Shown here piece by piece: positions 1-5,460 of a DNA stretch of 8,748 nt. The notes below the pieces were generated by a model. That model did no database searches and was not told the DNA's origin. It saw only the letters and a list, made by a program, of their open reading frames with translations. The DNA is from Alphaproteobacteria bacterium. GTDB taxonomy: Bacteria; Pseudomonadota; Alphaproteobacteria; Acetobacterales; Acetobacteraceae. The stretch is taken from NCBI GenBank assembly GCA_013298245.1, contig JAAFHD010000097.1, positions 1,453-10,200 on the forward strand, written 5' to 3'. The position numbers and the translations under genes were made by a program. Every line of letters starts with the position of its first letter. Position 1 is the stretch's first letter.

Positions 1-992
1 GCCACGCACAGGCTCAACAGGAAGCGCAGCCAGGCCGCGCCGCTTTCGGCCGCGACAAAGCCGCGCACCGCATCGGCGATGATGCCCTTCAGCCCCAGGA
101 TTTCAGCGAAACTGCGCTCCGAGCGCGTGATCCATTCAGCGGCCGTCAGTTCCGGCGCCTGACCGCCGCGCCAGTCATCCAGCGTCAACAGCGCACCTTC
201 CAGCAGGCTTTCGGGGCCGGCGAAGCGTTCCGTCAGGCGCTCCAGCGCCTCCAGCGCGGGCGGGCCGCCGGCGCCGGCGCGCAGCTGGCCGGCCAGCAAT
301 TCCTTGAACAGCGTGGCATTCGCCAGCCATTCATCGATCTGCGACAGCGCCGCGGCAGGCGGCGCAGCACCACTGGCCAGGCCCTGGTGAATGGCCGCGC
401 GCGCCATGCCGGCAGCCTCCCGCAGGCGCCAGGCCAGGCGCAGGGTTTCCGCACCACGCAGCAATTCCGCGTCGCGCCCGGCGGCGGCGGGCAGGCGTTC
501 CATCCAGGCCTCGGCCAGCGCCTGGACCAGACGGTTGCCCTCCTGCTGGATGGCGCGCAGCTGGGCCTGGTCGCGCGCGGCGGCGGGCCGTGCGGCCTGC
601 GCATCGCTGTTGCGGCGCAGTGCGGCCAATTCATCGGGCAGCGCATTCAGCGCGGCCGCACCCTCGGCCGATGGTGCCAGCACCAGCAGCGTGGCGGCGG
701 CGGCCAGCATGGGTGCAGTGTCGGCGCGCAGTTCCTGCAGCAGGGTCCGCTGCGGCGCGGTGATGGCCCCCGGCTGGGCCAGGATATGGCCCAGTTCGAA
801 CCGCTCCCGCGCCAGGCCCGCGATGCCGATGCCCATATCCACCGCGGCCAACATCGCGCGCGCCTGCGCATCCATCTGCCGCACATCGCGCTGCGCCTGC
901 CAGGCGGTGAAGCCCAGCGCGCCCAGCAGCACCAACCCCAGCAGGGCGAAGGCGCTGCTCAACAGCCGACGAATGGTGAACCAACGAGCCAT
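1..992 (-). CDS. Membrane-anchored sensor protein, N-terminal part (runs off left edge)
   Basis: The frame is open from an ATG at 990-992 to the window edge, giving about 330 residues with no stop. The protein starts MARWFTIRRLL and has one hydrophobic helix at about residues 9-30, preceded by Arg residues that favour a cytoplasmic N-terminus. Next comes an Ala/Leu/Glu/Arg-rich, apparently all-helical region of about 285 residues, probably periplasmic. A second hydrophobic segment begins at about residue 318 (AAWLRFLLSLCVA) exactly where the window ends. This helix - large helical sensor - helix layout is typical of methyl-accepting chemoreceptors, sensor histidine kinases and diguanylate cyclases. 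The output domain lies outside the window, so I cannot choose between them. The sensor part resembles four-helix-bundle or nitrate/nitrite-sensing (NIT)-like domains only in general character. GTG and GTC codons precede the ATG, and the Shine-Dalgarno match is weak. The gene is divergent from the YcgN-family gene. Confidence 0.7.
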   Translation of the reverse strand, partial: MARWFTIRRLLSSAFALLGLVLLGALGFTAWQAQRDVRQMDAQARAMLAAVDMGIGIAGLARERFELGHILAQPGAITAPQRTLLQELRADTAPMLAAAATLLVLAPSAEGAAALNALPDELAALRRNSDAQAARPAAARDQAQLRAIQQEGNRLVQALAEAWMERLPAAAGRDAELLRGAETLRLAWRLREAAGMARAAIHQGLASGAAPPAAALSQIDEWLANATLFKELLAGQLRAGAGGPPALEALERLTERFAGPESLLEGALLTLDDWRGGQAPELTAAEWITRSERSFAEILGLKGIIADAVRGFVAAESGAAWLRFLLSLCV

Positions 993-1084
993 GACCACAA
1001 TCCCAATGCAGGCCGACATACTTGCCAGGGAAAACTGAACAGGCGGTTGATGCCATTCCGCAAAAATCGCGCTATCCAGCATCC
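993..1084. promoter_or_regulatory. Divergent intergenic region, candidate promoters
   Basis: This 92-bp gap separates the divergent sensor gene and YcgN-family gene and must hold the start signals of both. It is less G+C-rich than its surroundings. On the plus strand TTGATG (1047-1052) lies 18 bp before GCTATC (1071-1076), a loose sigma-70-like pair. That pair would leave only a few bases of leader before the ATG at 1085, which has no clear Shine-Dalgarno sequence. I see no convincing minus-strand promoter. The assignment is weak and based on spacing alone. Confidence 0.25.
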
Positions 1085-1564
1085 ATGCAGCCCTTCTGGC
1101 GCACCAAAACCCTCGAAGACATGTCCGACGCGGAGTGGGAAAGCCTCTGCGATGGCTGCGGCCGTTGCTGCCTGCACAAGCTACGCAACGAGGACACCAA
1201 CGCGCTGTATTTCACCGAAGTCGCCTGCCGCCTGCTGGACGCCAAGACCGCCCGCTGCGGCAATTATCCCGAACGCCGCCGCTTCGTGCCCGACTGCATG
1301 CGCCTGACCCCCGAACTGGTGCGCGAGATCGACTGGCTGCCCCCCAGCTGCGCCTATCGCATGGTGGCCGAGGGCCGGGACCTGGCCTGGTGGCACCCCC
1401 TGGTTTCCGGCCGCGCCGAAACCGTGCATGAGGCTGGCATCAGCGTCATCGGCCGCACCGTGCCGGAGCGCGATGCGAACGCCCTGGAAGATCATGTGGT
1501 GGCCTGGCCCGGGCGCGTCCCGCCCACCGCCCGCCCCTTGCCAAGAAGGAGAAACACCCGATGA
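1085..1564 (+). CDS. YcgN-family cysteine cluster protein (UPF0260)
   Basis: The 159-residue product closely resembles the E. coli YcgN family as I recall it: a Pro-Phe-Trp start, [19 protein letters not shown], the CxxCxxCC motif at C22, C25, C28 and C29, then [20 protein letters not shown] and WHPL. Further cysteines are C48, C58, C71 and C89. The CxxCxxCC family (PF03692) is thought to bind a metal or Fe-S cluster, but its biological role is not established. The length matches the family, about 150-160 residues. I chose the ATG at 1085 because homologues begin just before Pro-Phe-Trp. An in-frame TTG at 1022 would add 21 residues without family resemblance. The Pro/Arg-rich tail (from about 143) is poorly conserved. 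The stop overlaps the next gene's start (ATGA at 1561-1564), so the two are probably co-translated. Confidence 0.88.
   Translation: MQPFWRTKTLEDMSDAEWESLCDGCGRCCLHKLRNEDTNALYFTEVACRLLDAKTARCGNYPERRRFVPDCMRLTPELVREIDWLPPSCAYRMVAEGRDLAWWHPLVSGRAETVHEAGISVIGRTVPERDANALEDHVVAWPGRVPPTARPLPRRRNTR
1544..1551 (+). promoter_or_regulatory. Ribosome binding site for the aldolase-family gene
   Basis: AGAAGGAG lies 9 bases before the ATG at 1561, inside the 3' end of the YcgN-family gene. It is one of the strongest Shine-Dalgarno matches here and supports the 1561 start and the ATGA overlap. Confidence 0.75.
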
Positions 1565-2496
1565 AAAACGCACTCTATGGCGGCGTGAACGCGGCCGTGC
1601 TGACGGCGATGCATGCCGACCTGTCACCCAACCTGGATGCGATGGCCGCCCACGCGCATTGGCTGCTGGCCAATGGCTGCAACGGCCTGGGCGTGATGGG
1701 CACCACGGGTGAAGCCAACAATTTCGGCCTGCACGAACGCAAGGCGATCCTGGAAGGCCTGATCGCGCGCGGCGTGCCGGCGGCGCGCATGATGCCCGGC
1801 ACCGGCTGCGCATCCCTGGCCGACACGGTGGAACTGACCAAACACGCGCGCGATGCCGGCTGCCCCGGCGTGCTGCTGCTGCCGCCCTTCTACTACAAGG
1901 CGCCGTCCGATGACGGGCTGTTCGCCTATTTCGACGAAGTGGTGAAGCGCGTCGGCGGCGGTGTGGCGCTGTATCTCTATCACTTCCCGCAGCAATCCGC
2001 GGTGCCCTTCACCCTGTCGCTGATCGAGCGCCTGCTGGACGCGCACCCCGGCGTCTTCAAGGGCGTCAAGGATTCGTCCGGCGACTACGCCAACATGAAG
2101 GCGATGATCGACGCCTTCGCCCCGCGCGGCTTCGAGGTCTATTCGGGCAGCGATGAATTTCTGCAACGCATCCTGGCCGAAGGTGGTGCTGGCTGCATCA
2201 CCGCCGCATCCAACGCCAATTCGCATTGGGGCGGCATCGTCTATCGCGAACGCACTGGCCCGGCGGCCGACGCGGCACAGGTGATGCTCAGCGCCACCCG
2301 CAAGGCCGCCACCAGCGCGCCGCTGATCCCCTGCTTGCGCGAAGTGATCGCGCGCAGCACCGGTGACATGGCCTGGCGCAACATCCGCCCGCCGCATCTG
2401 CCGCTGGCCGGTGCCGTGGCTGACGCCGCCTGGGCGACCTGGGTGGCGACGGGTGCGATCCCGCTGCCCGGCATGCTGAAGCAAGCCGCCGAATAG
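1561..2496 (+). CDS. Dihydrodipicolinate synthase/N-acetylneuraminate lyase family protein
   Basis: The 311-residue protein is a full-length class I (Schiff-base) aldolase of the DapA/NanA superfamily, a TIM barrel acting on 2-keto acids. Visible hallmarks are the pyruvate-binding loop GTTGE at 47-51, the catalytic tyrosine Y140 in LYHFPQQ, the Schiff-base lysine K170 in KGVKDSSGD, and a glycine-rich segment [11 protein letters not shown] at 208-218. In E. coli DHDPS an Arg (R138), five residues after the catalytic Tyr, binds the aspartate-semialdehyde carboxylate. Here the matching residue is Gln (Q145), so lysine biosynthesis is unlikely and the substrate is probably another hydroxy-keto acid. 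The start is fixed by the strong ribosome site at 1544-1551 and the ATGA overlap with the gene before. The gene heads the presumed catabolic run. The family is secure but the specific substrate is unknown. Confidence 0.9.
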   Translation: MKNALYGGVNAAVLTAMHADLSPNLDAMAAHAHWLLANGCNGLGVMGTTGEANNFGLHERKAILEGLIARGVPAARMMPGTGCASLADTVELTKHARDAGCPGVLLLPPFYYKAPSDDGLFAYFDEVVKRVGGGVALYLYHFPQQSAVPFTLSLIERLLDAHPGVFKGVKDSSGDYANMKAMIDAFAPRGFEVYSGSDEFLQRILAEGGAGCITAASNANSHWGGIVYRERTGPAADAAQVMLSATRKAATSAPLIPCLREVIARSTGDMAWRNIRPPHLPLAGAVADAAWATWVATGAIPLPGMLKQAAE

Positions 2497-2501
2497 AAGG
2501 A

Positions 2502-2529
2502 TTGCACATCTCACTTGGTGAAATACGAT
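2502..2529 (+). promoter_or_regulatory. Possible promoter before the DUF2158 gene
   Basis: In the short, relatively A+T-rich gap after the aldolase gene, TTGCAC (2502-2507) and TACGAT (2524-2529) are separated by 16 bp. The match to the sigma-70 consensus is poor, especially at -35. The local drop in G+C and the break in gene packing are the main reasons to suspect a secondary promoter. Confidence 0.2.
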
Positions 2530-2556
2530 GCCCTCACAATGAATATGAGGACGTCC

Positions 2557-2763
2557 ATGCAGGTCGGAACCACTGTCAGGCTGCGTTCGGCGGGCCCGTT
2601 GATGACGGTCCGCCAGCTTGACGATGATGCGCAGCTCTTGTGCATCTGGTTCGTTGATGGCGTGCTGCGTTGGGATCGCTTCAAACCGGAAGAATTGCTG
2701 ATTGTCCCAGACGACGAATCTCCGCTGCCGCGAACCGGCGCACGCAACCGTTCAGGTGGATGA
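2557..2763 (+). CDS. DUF2158 family small protein
   Basis: This 68-residue protein begins MQVGTTVRLRSAGPLMTV, which fits the DUF2158 (YodC-like) pattern of a Gly-x-x-Val-x-Leu-x-Ser-x-Gly-Pro-x-Met-Thr-Val opening. A Cys-x-Trp-Phe segment (C29 to F32) and LRWDRFKPEELL (37-48) follow, also as in the family. The fold is probably a small beta-barrel and the function is unknown. I chose the ATG at 2557 because GAGG at 2547-2550 sits at good spacing and the family begins here. In-frame TTG 2515, GTG 2518 and ATGs at 2539 and 2545 lie upstream without ribosome sites. Residues after about 50 look unconserved and are encoded where the gene overlaps the following cupin gene by 62 bases in another frame. 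The gene is visibly less G+C-rich than its neighbours. Confidence 0.72.
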   Translation: MQVGTTVRLRSAGPLMTVRQLDDDAQLLCIWFVDGVLRWDRFKPEELLIVPDDESPLPRTGARNRSGG

Positions 2764-3022
2764 CGCGCATGTGCGCGTGACCCGCTGGGATTTCGCGCCA
2801 GGTGCCGAAACCGGCTTCCATCGCCACGGCTGGTATTACGTGGTGGTGCCCGTGCATGACGGCACGCTGCACATCGAATTCCCTGACGGGTCCAAGGCGG
2901 AAGCAGCGCTGACCGCCGGCGTCGCCTATCAGCGCCCTGCCGGCATCGAGCACAATGTCATCAATGGCGGCACCGCGCCGCTATCCTTCGTCGAGACCGA
3001 ATTGAAGGCATTGCCCGGCTGA
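2702..3022 (+). CDS. Small single-domain cupin protein
   Basis: The 106-residue product has both cupin motifs. Motif 1 is GFHRHGWYYVVVPVHDG with H40 and H42, where the usual Glu metal ligand is replaced by Tyr46. Motif 2 is PAGIEHNVIN with H84 and N88. The three histidines could still hold a metal ion, so this may be a metal-binding cupin of unknown substrate. The upstream flank AHVRVTRWDFAPG (22-34) is typical of short cupins in which the barrel begins directly. The start is uncertain. TTG at 2702 gives the full flank but overlaps the DUF2158 gene by 62 bases; an in-frame GTG at 2756 would nearly remove the overlap and still keep the domain. No ATG suits. It is followed 23 bases later by the DUF1194 gene. 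The cupin call is firm, the start is not. Confidence 0.82.
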   Translation: MSQTTNLRCREPAHATVQVDDAHVRVTRWDFAPGAETGFHRHGWYYVVVPVHDGTLHIEFPDGSKAEAALTAGVAYQRPAGIEHNVINGGTAPLSFVETELKALPG

Positions 3023-3045
3023 ATGCACGGGTGCAGGCTTGCCCC

Positions 3046-3726
3046 ATGCACCGCCGCGCCCTGCTTGCCACGCCCGCGCTGATCGCCGCCCCCGCCGCCG
3101 CGCGCGACGCGCTGGACGTGCTGCTGGTGTTGGCGATGGACGCGTCAGGTTCCATCGACGCCGATGAATTCGCCCTCCAACGCGAGGGCTATGCCGAAGC
3201 CCTGACCGACCGCGCGGTGCTGGCCGCCATCGCATCCAAATCGCGCGGCGCCATCGGCGTGGCCATGCTGGAATGGGGCAGCCCAGGTGGCTCCGCCGTG
3301 GTGGTGGACTGGATGCGCATCGCGGGTGCGGCCGACGCCCGCCGCGTGGCCGACGCGCTGATCGCCGCCCCCCGCACACCACAAAGCTGGAACGCCATCG
3401 GCGACGCCATCCACCACGCCTCCCACATGCTGCGCGAAGGCCCCTTCACCGCCGAACAACTGGTGATCGATGTCTCCGGCGACGGCCCCGATTCCCGCAG
3501 CCACCGCCCAGCACCGGTGGCGCGCGACATCGTCGTCCGCCGCGGCATGGTGGTGAATGCGCTGGCGATCGCAGGCCCCGGCAGCCTCACCCGCGCCGGC
3601 GAACCCCTGGCCGAGCACTACCGCCGCGACGTGATGGGCGGCCCCGGCGCCTTCGTCATGGAAGCCGAAAACCGTCGCGACCTCGCGCGCGCGCTCCGCG
3701 CCAAACTGATCCGGGAGATCTCCTGA
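3046..3726 (+). CDS. DUF1194 (von Willebrand factor A-like) secreted protein
   Basis: The 226-residue protein starts MHRRALLATPALIAAPAAARDA, a short signal peptide with a likely cut after Ala19 (A-A-A), so the mature protein is probably periplasmic. The rest matches the DUF1194 pattern. The MIDAS-like DASGS lies at 32-36, followed by DADEFALQREGYAEAL, GAIGVAMLEWG, IDVSGDGPDS (141-150), GMVVNALAI and GGPGAFVMEA. Such domains usually bind a divalent metal and mediate protein contacts; the partner is unknown. In the segment where other members tend to have Thr before A-I-G, this protein has Asn116 (WNAIGDAI), which could alter metal binding. I prefer ATG 3046 over GTG 3031 because it gives a clean signal peptide; neither has a strong ribosome site. 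The stop TGA abuts the next gene's ATG with no gap. Confidence 0.8.
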   Translation: MHRRALLATPALIAAPAAARDALDVLLVLAMDASGSIDADEFALQREGYAEALTDRAVLAAIASKSRGAIGVAMLEWGSPGGSAVVVDWMRIAGAADARRVADALIAAPRTPQSWNAIGDAIHHASHMLREGPFTAEQLVIDVSGDGPDSRSHRPAPVARDIVVRRGMVVNALAIAGPGSLTRAGEPLAEHYRRDVMGGPGAFVMEAENRRDLARALRAKLIREIS

Positions 3727-4980
3727 ATGGCCCGCCTGCCCGATGTGCTGCGCGAAGACCTAGCACCCGAACACCAGGAACTGATGAAGCGCGACATCAC
3801 CCTTTACCGGTGCCTGGCGAACAGCCCGAACGCGCTGCGCGCTTTCCAGGGGTTGGGGCAGTTCATCCGCTACGGTTCCACACTGGATGCACGCCTGCGC
3901 GAACTGGCGATATTGCAAGTCGGCTGGGTCGCGCGCGCGCCGTACGAATGGTCGCATCACGTCAAGATCGGGATGGATTTCGGCGTCACCGAAGCCGACA
4001 TCCACGCGCTGATCGCCGACACGGAAGGCCGCCCCGCAACCCTGGACGTGGTCACCCGCCTGGTCCTGCTCGCCGCCCGCGAAGCCGCCGCCGGCCCGGG
4101 CATTTCGGCCGCCACCTTCGAAGCCCTGCGCGCCCATTTCAACAACGAACACATGACCGACCTGGTCGTCACCATCACCTTCTACTGCGCCGTGGTGCGC
4201 TTCCTGGCCTGCAATCAAGGGGGACACACCATGGCCGGCAGGCTCGCAGGCAAGCGCATTTTCGTCACCGCCGCAGGGCAAGGCATGGGCCGCGCCGCCG
4301 CCCTCGCCATGGCGGCCGAGGGCGGCAGCGTCGTCGCCACCGACAAGGATGCCACCAAGCTCTCAGGCCTGGCGGCGGCCGGCATCGAAACCCACGCACT
4401 CGACGTCCTGGACGACGCTGCGGTCCTGCGCGCCGTCACCAGCGCCGGCCCACTCGACGCCCTCTTCAACTGCGCCGGCTACGTCCACCAGAACACCGCG
4501 CTCACCTGCACCGACGCCGATTGGGACTTCGCCTTCGCACTCAACGTGCGCGCCATGTGGAAGGTGCTGGCCGCCGCCCTGCCACCCATGCTGGACCGCA
4601 AGCGCGGCTCCATCATCAACATGGCCTCCGCCGCCGGCTCCATCAAAGGTGCCCCCAACCGCTTCGTCTATGGCACCACCAAGGCCGCCGTCATCGGCAT
4701 GACGCGCGCGGTCGCGGCCGACACCGTGGCCCAGGGCGTGCGCTGCAACTGCCTGGCACCCGGCACCGTCGACACCCCCAGCCTGCACGACCGCATCGCC
4801 GCCAACGCCACCGCCGCCGGCGGCTTCGAGGCCTCCCGCGCCGCCTTCATCGCCCGCCAGGCCATGGGCCGCCTGGCCACGCCAGAAGAACTTGTGCAGA
4901 TCGTCGTCTACCTGGCCTCCGACGAAAGCGCCTTCATGACCGGACAGGCTGTTGTAATCGACGGCGGCTGGACACTATAA
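3727..4980 (+). CDS. CMD-like domain fused to SDR dehydrogenase
   Basis: One open frame of 417 residues joins two enzymes that are usually separate. Residues 1-165 are a carboxymuconolactone decarboxylase-like domain (MARLPDVLREDL, LRELAILQVGW, YEWSHHVKIG at 73-82). The AhpD-type Cys-x-x-Cys pair is absent, so peroxidase activity is unlikely. Residues 169-417 are a complete SDR: TAAGQGMG cofactor loop (181-188), Asp206 after the second strand (NAD preference), NCAG (248-251), Asn273, Ser301, and Tyr315/Lys319 in YGTTK. NRFVYGTTKAAVIGMT and CNCLAPGTVDTPSLHDRI strongly recall human BDH2/DHRS6 (hydroxybutyrate/4-oxoproline type) and bacterial 2-keto-3-deoxy-L-fuconate dehydrogenases. Arg312 matches a BDH2 Arg I recall as contacting the substrate carboxylate. 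A ribosome site GGGAG (3713-3717) supports the 3727 start. A second one (4217-4224) precedes Met169, so a free 249-residue SDR may also be made. The CMD part lacks the C-terminal tail I expect. Confidence 0.85.
   Translation: MARLPDVLREDLAPEHQELMKRDITLYRCLANSPNALRAFQGLGQFIRYGSTLDARLRELAILQVGWVARAPYEWSHHVKIGMDFGVTEADIHALIADTEGRPATLDVVTRLVLLAAREAAAGPGISAATFEALRAHFNNEHMTDLVVTITFYCAVVRFLACNQGGHTMAGRLAGKRIFVTAAGQGMGRAAALAMAAEGGSVVATDKDATKLSGLAAAGIETHALDVLDDAAVLRAVTSAGPLDALFNCAGYVHQNTALTCTDADWDFAFALNVRAMWKVLAAALPPMLDRKRGSIINMASAAGSIKGAPNRFVYGTTKAAVIGMTRAVAADTVAQGVRCNCLAPGTVDTPSLHDRIAANATAAGGFEASRAAFIARQAMGRLATPEELVQIVVYLASDESAFMTGQAVVIDGGWTL
4217..4224 (+). promoter_or_regulatory. Internal ribosome binding site before the SDR domain
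   Basis: AAGGGGGA lies six bases before an in-frame ATG at 4231 (Met169 of the fused frame). The protein from that ATG starts MAGRLAGKRIFVTAAG, exactly where free-standing SDRs of this type start. Because the site sits within the 417-residue open frame, the SDR could be made both as a fusion and alone. Confidence 0.65.
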
Positions 4981-5012
4981 GACCGTTCCGACATCAAACC
5001 GGAGTACATCGA

Positions 5013-5234
5013 ATGGGTGCTGAAATCGCCTTCCTGCTGATGGCAGCAGTGCTGTGCGTGGTGATGGCCATCGTGCTCGACCAGGCCAAATTCCCGGCCT
5101 TCGTGATCACCGTGGCACTGACACTGATGGTGGCGATCCCCAACCCGATGTCCTGGCCAGTCGCCAGCTTCATCATCCTGTCCTTCCTGGCCGGCGGCAT
5201 GGCCATCTTCGGGATGATGCGCGGGGCGCGGTAG
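5013..5234 (+). CDS. Small hydrophobic membrane protein, function unknown
   Basis: This 73-residue protein starts MGAEIAFLLMAAVLCVVMAI. It has two or three hydrophobic helices, about 4-22, 28-43 and 50-68, joined by short polar turns (LDQAKFP and NPMSWP), and ends GMMRGAR. Its ribosome site is GGAG at 5001-5004, eight bases before the ATG. It follows the SDR stop by 32 bases and is probably the last gene of the plus-strand run, since strong hairpins follow. I do not recognise the family. It is too short for TctB (about four helices) and carries no transporter motif I can name. Clean hydrophobic periodicity and the good ribosome site make it more convincing than a random open frame. It could be a helper for a transporter or a small inner-membrane regulator. 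Confidence 0.65.
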   Translation: MGAEIAFLLMAAVLCVVMAIVLDQAKFPAFVITVALTLMVAIPNPMSWPVASFIILSFLAGGMAIFGMMRGAR

Positions 5235-5246
5235 GCGCGGGCGATC

Positions 5247-5271
5247 CTGGGGAGGACGCTGTCCTCCCCAG
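5247..5271 (+). terminator. Hairpin after the small membrane protein
   Basis: A perfect 11-bp stem (CTGGGGAGGAC against GTCCTCCCCAG) with a GCT loop starts 12 bases after the stop at 5234. No T-run follows, so termination would be Rho-assisted or shared with the next hairpin. The stem is symmetric enough to act on both strands at this convergent junction. Confidence 0.5.
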
Positions 5272-5281
5272 ACCCCACCTG

Positions 5282-5303
5282 CCAAGGGCCGGGAGGCCCT
5301 TGG
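5282..5303 (+). terminator. Second hairpin in the convergent gap
   Basis: A 9-bp perfect stem (CCAAGGGCC against GGCCCTTGG) with a GGGA loop is followed by the palindrome AACCCGGGTT (5304-5313), which runs into four T residues (5312-5315). With the hairpin at 5247 it forms a double-hairpin module. I recall similar paired hairpins in intergenic regions of related high-G+C alphaproteobacteria, so this may be a dispersed element as well as a terminator. Confidence 0.45.
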
Positions 5304-5314
5304 AACCCGGGTTT

Positions 5315-5392
5315 TGGCAAGGCTGAGGGAGAGGGCGGCAAACGCCCTGCACCAGTGTTGCGACCTTGAAGCCCTCTCCCTCAGCCTTGCCA
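5315..5392. repeat. Perfect 22-bp inverted repeat with 34-base spacer
   Basis: Arm 5315-5336 (starting TGGCAAGGCTGAGGG) is exactly the reverse complement of 5371-5392 (ending CTCAGCCTTGCCA). The 34-base spacer is not complementary, although GGGCG (5333-5337) and CGCCC (5343-5347) could form a small competing stem. It sits between the convergent genes for the membrane protein and TctC. It could be a bidirectional terminator or two opposed copies of a dispersed repeat. No flanking target duplication or open frame suggests a transposon. Confidence 0.7.
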
Positions 5393-5440
5393 GGACGCAT
5401 ACGCGATCAAGGCGCCGCAGGCCTTTTGGCGGCACGGTCC

Positions 5441-5460
5441 GGGGGCGGGGCAACGCCCCC
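5441..5460 (-). terminator. Candidate terminator of the TctC-type gene
   Basis: Read on the minus strand, a six-pair G/C stem (GGGGGC against GCCCCC) with an eight-base loop begins at the last base of the TctC-type stop codon. No T-run follows it on that strand. A shorter five-pair alternative (GGGGC / GCCCC, 5447-5459) competes. It is a plausible stop signal because it lies directly at the gene end. Confidence 0.4.

Noticed and set aside
391..1038. Plus-strand open frames over the sensor gene
   Set aside because: Composition is Arg/Ser/Ala-rich without motifs, opposite a coherent membrane protein with a proper N-terminal helix.
1624..2514. Long minus-strand open frame opposite the aldolase gene
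   Set aside because: The plus strand encodes a clear aldolase with catalytic residues. The reverse frame is a G+C-rich shadow.
3727..4230. AhpD-type alkylhydroperoxidase
   Set aside because: The Cys-x-x-Cys pair is missing; the region reads APYEWSHHVKIG.
3273..5234. Very long plus-strand open frame (about 650 codons) across the DUF1194 and CMD-SDR genes
   Set aside because: It is Arg/Pro/His-rich nonsense in a frame shifted from three well-supported genes. Only its last 73 codons (from 5013) form a believable protein.
5315..5392. Insertion sequence ends
   Set aside because: The 34-base spacer has no coding capacity and there is no target duplication.
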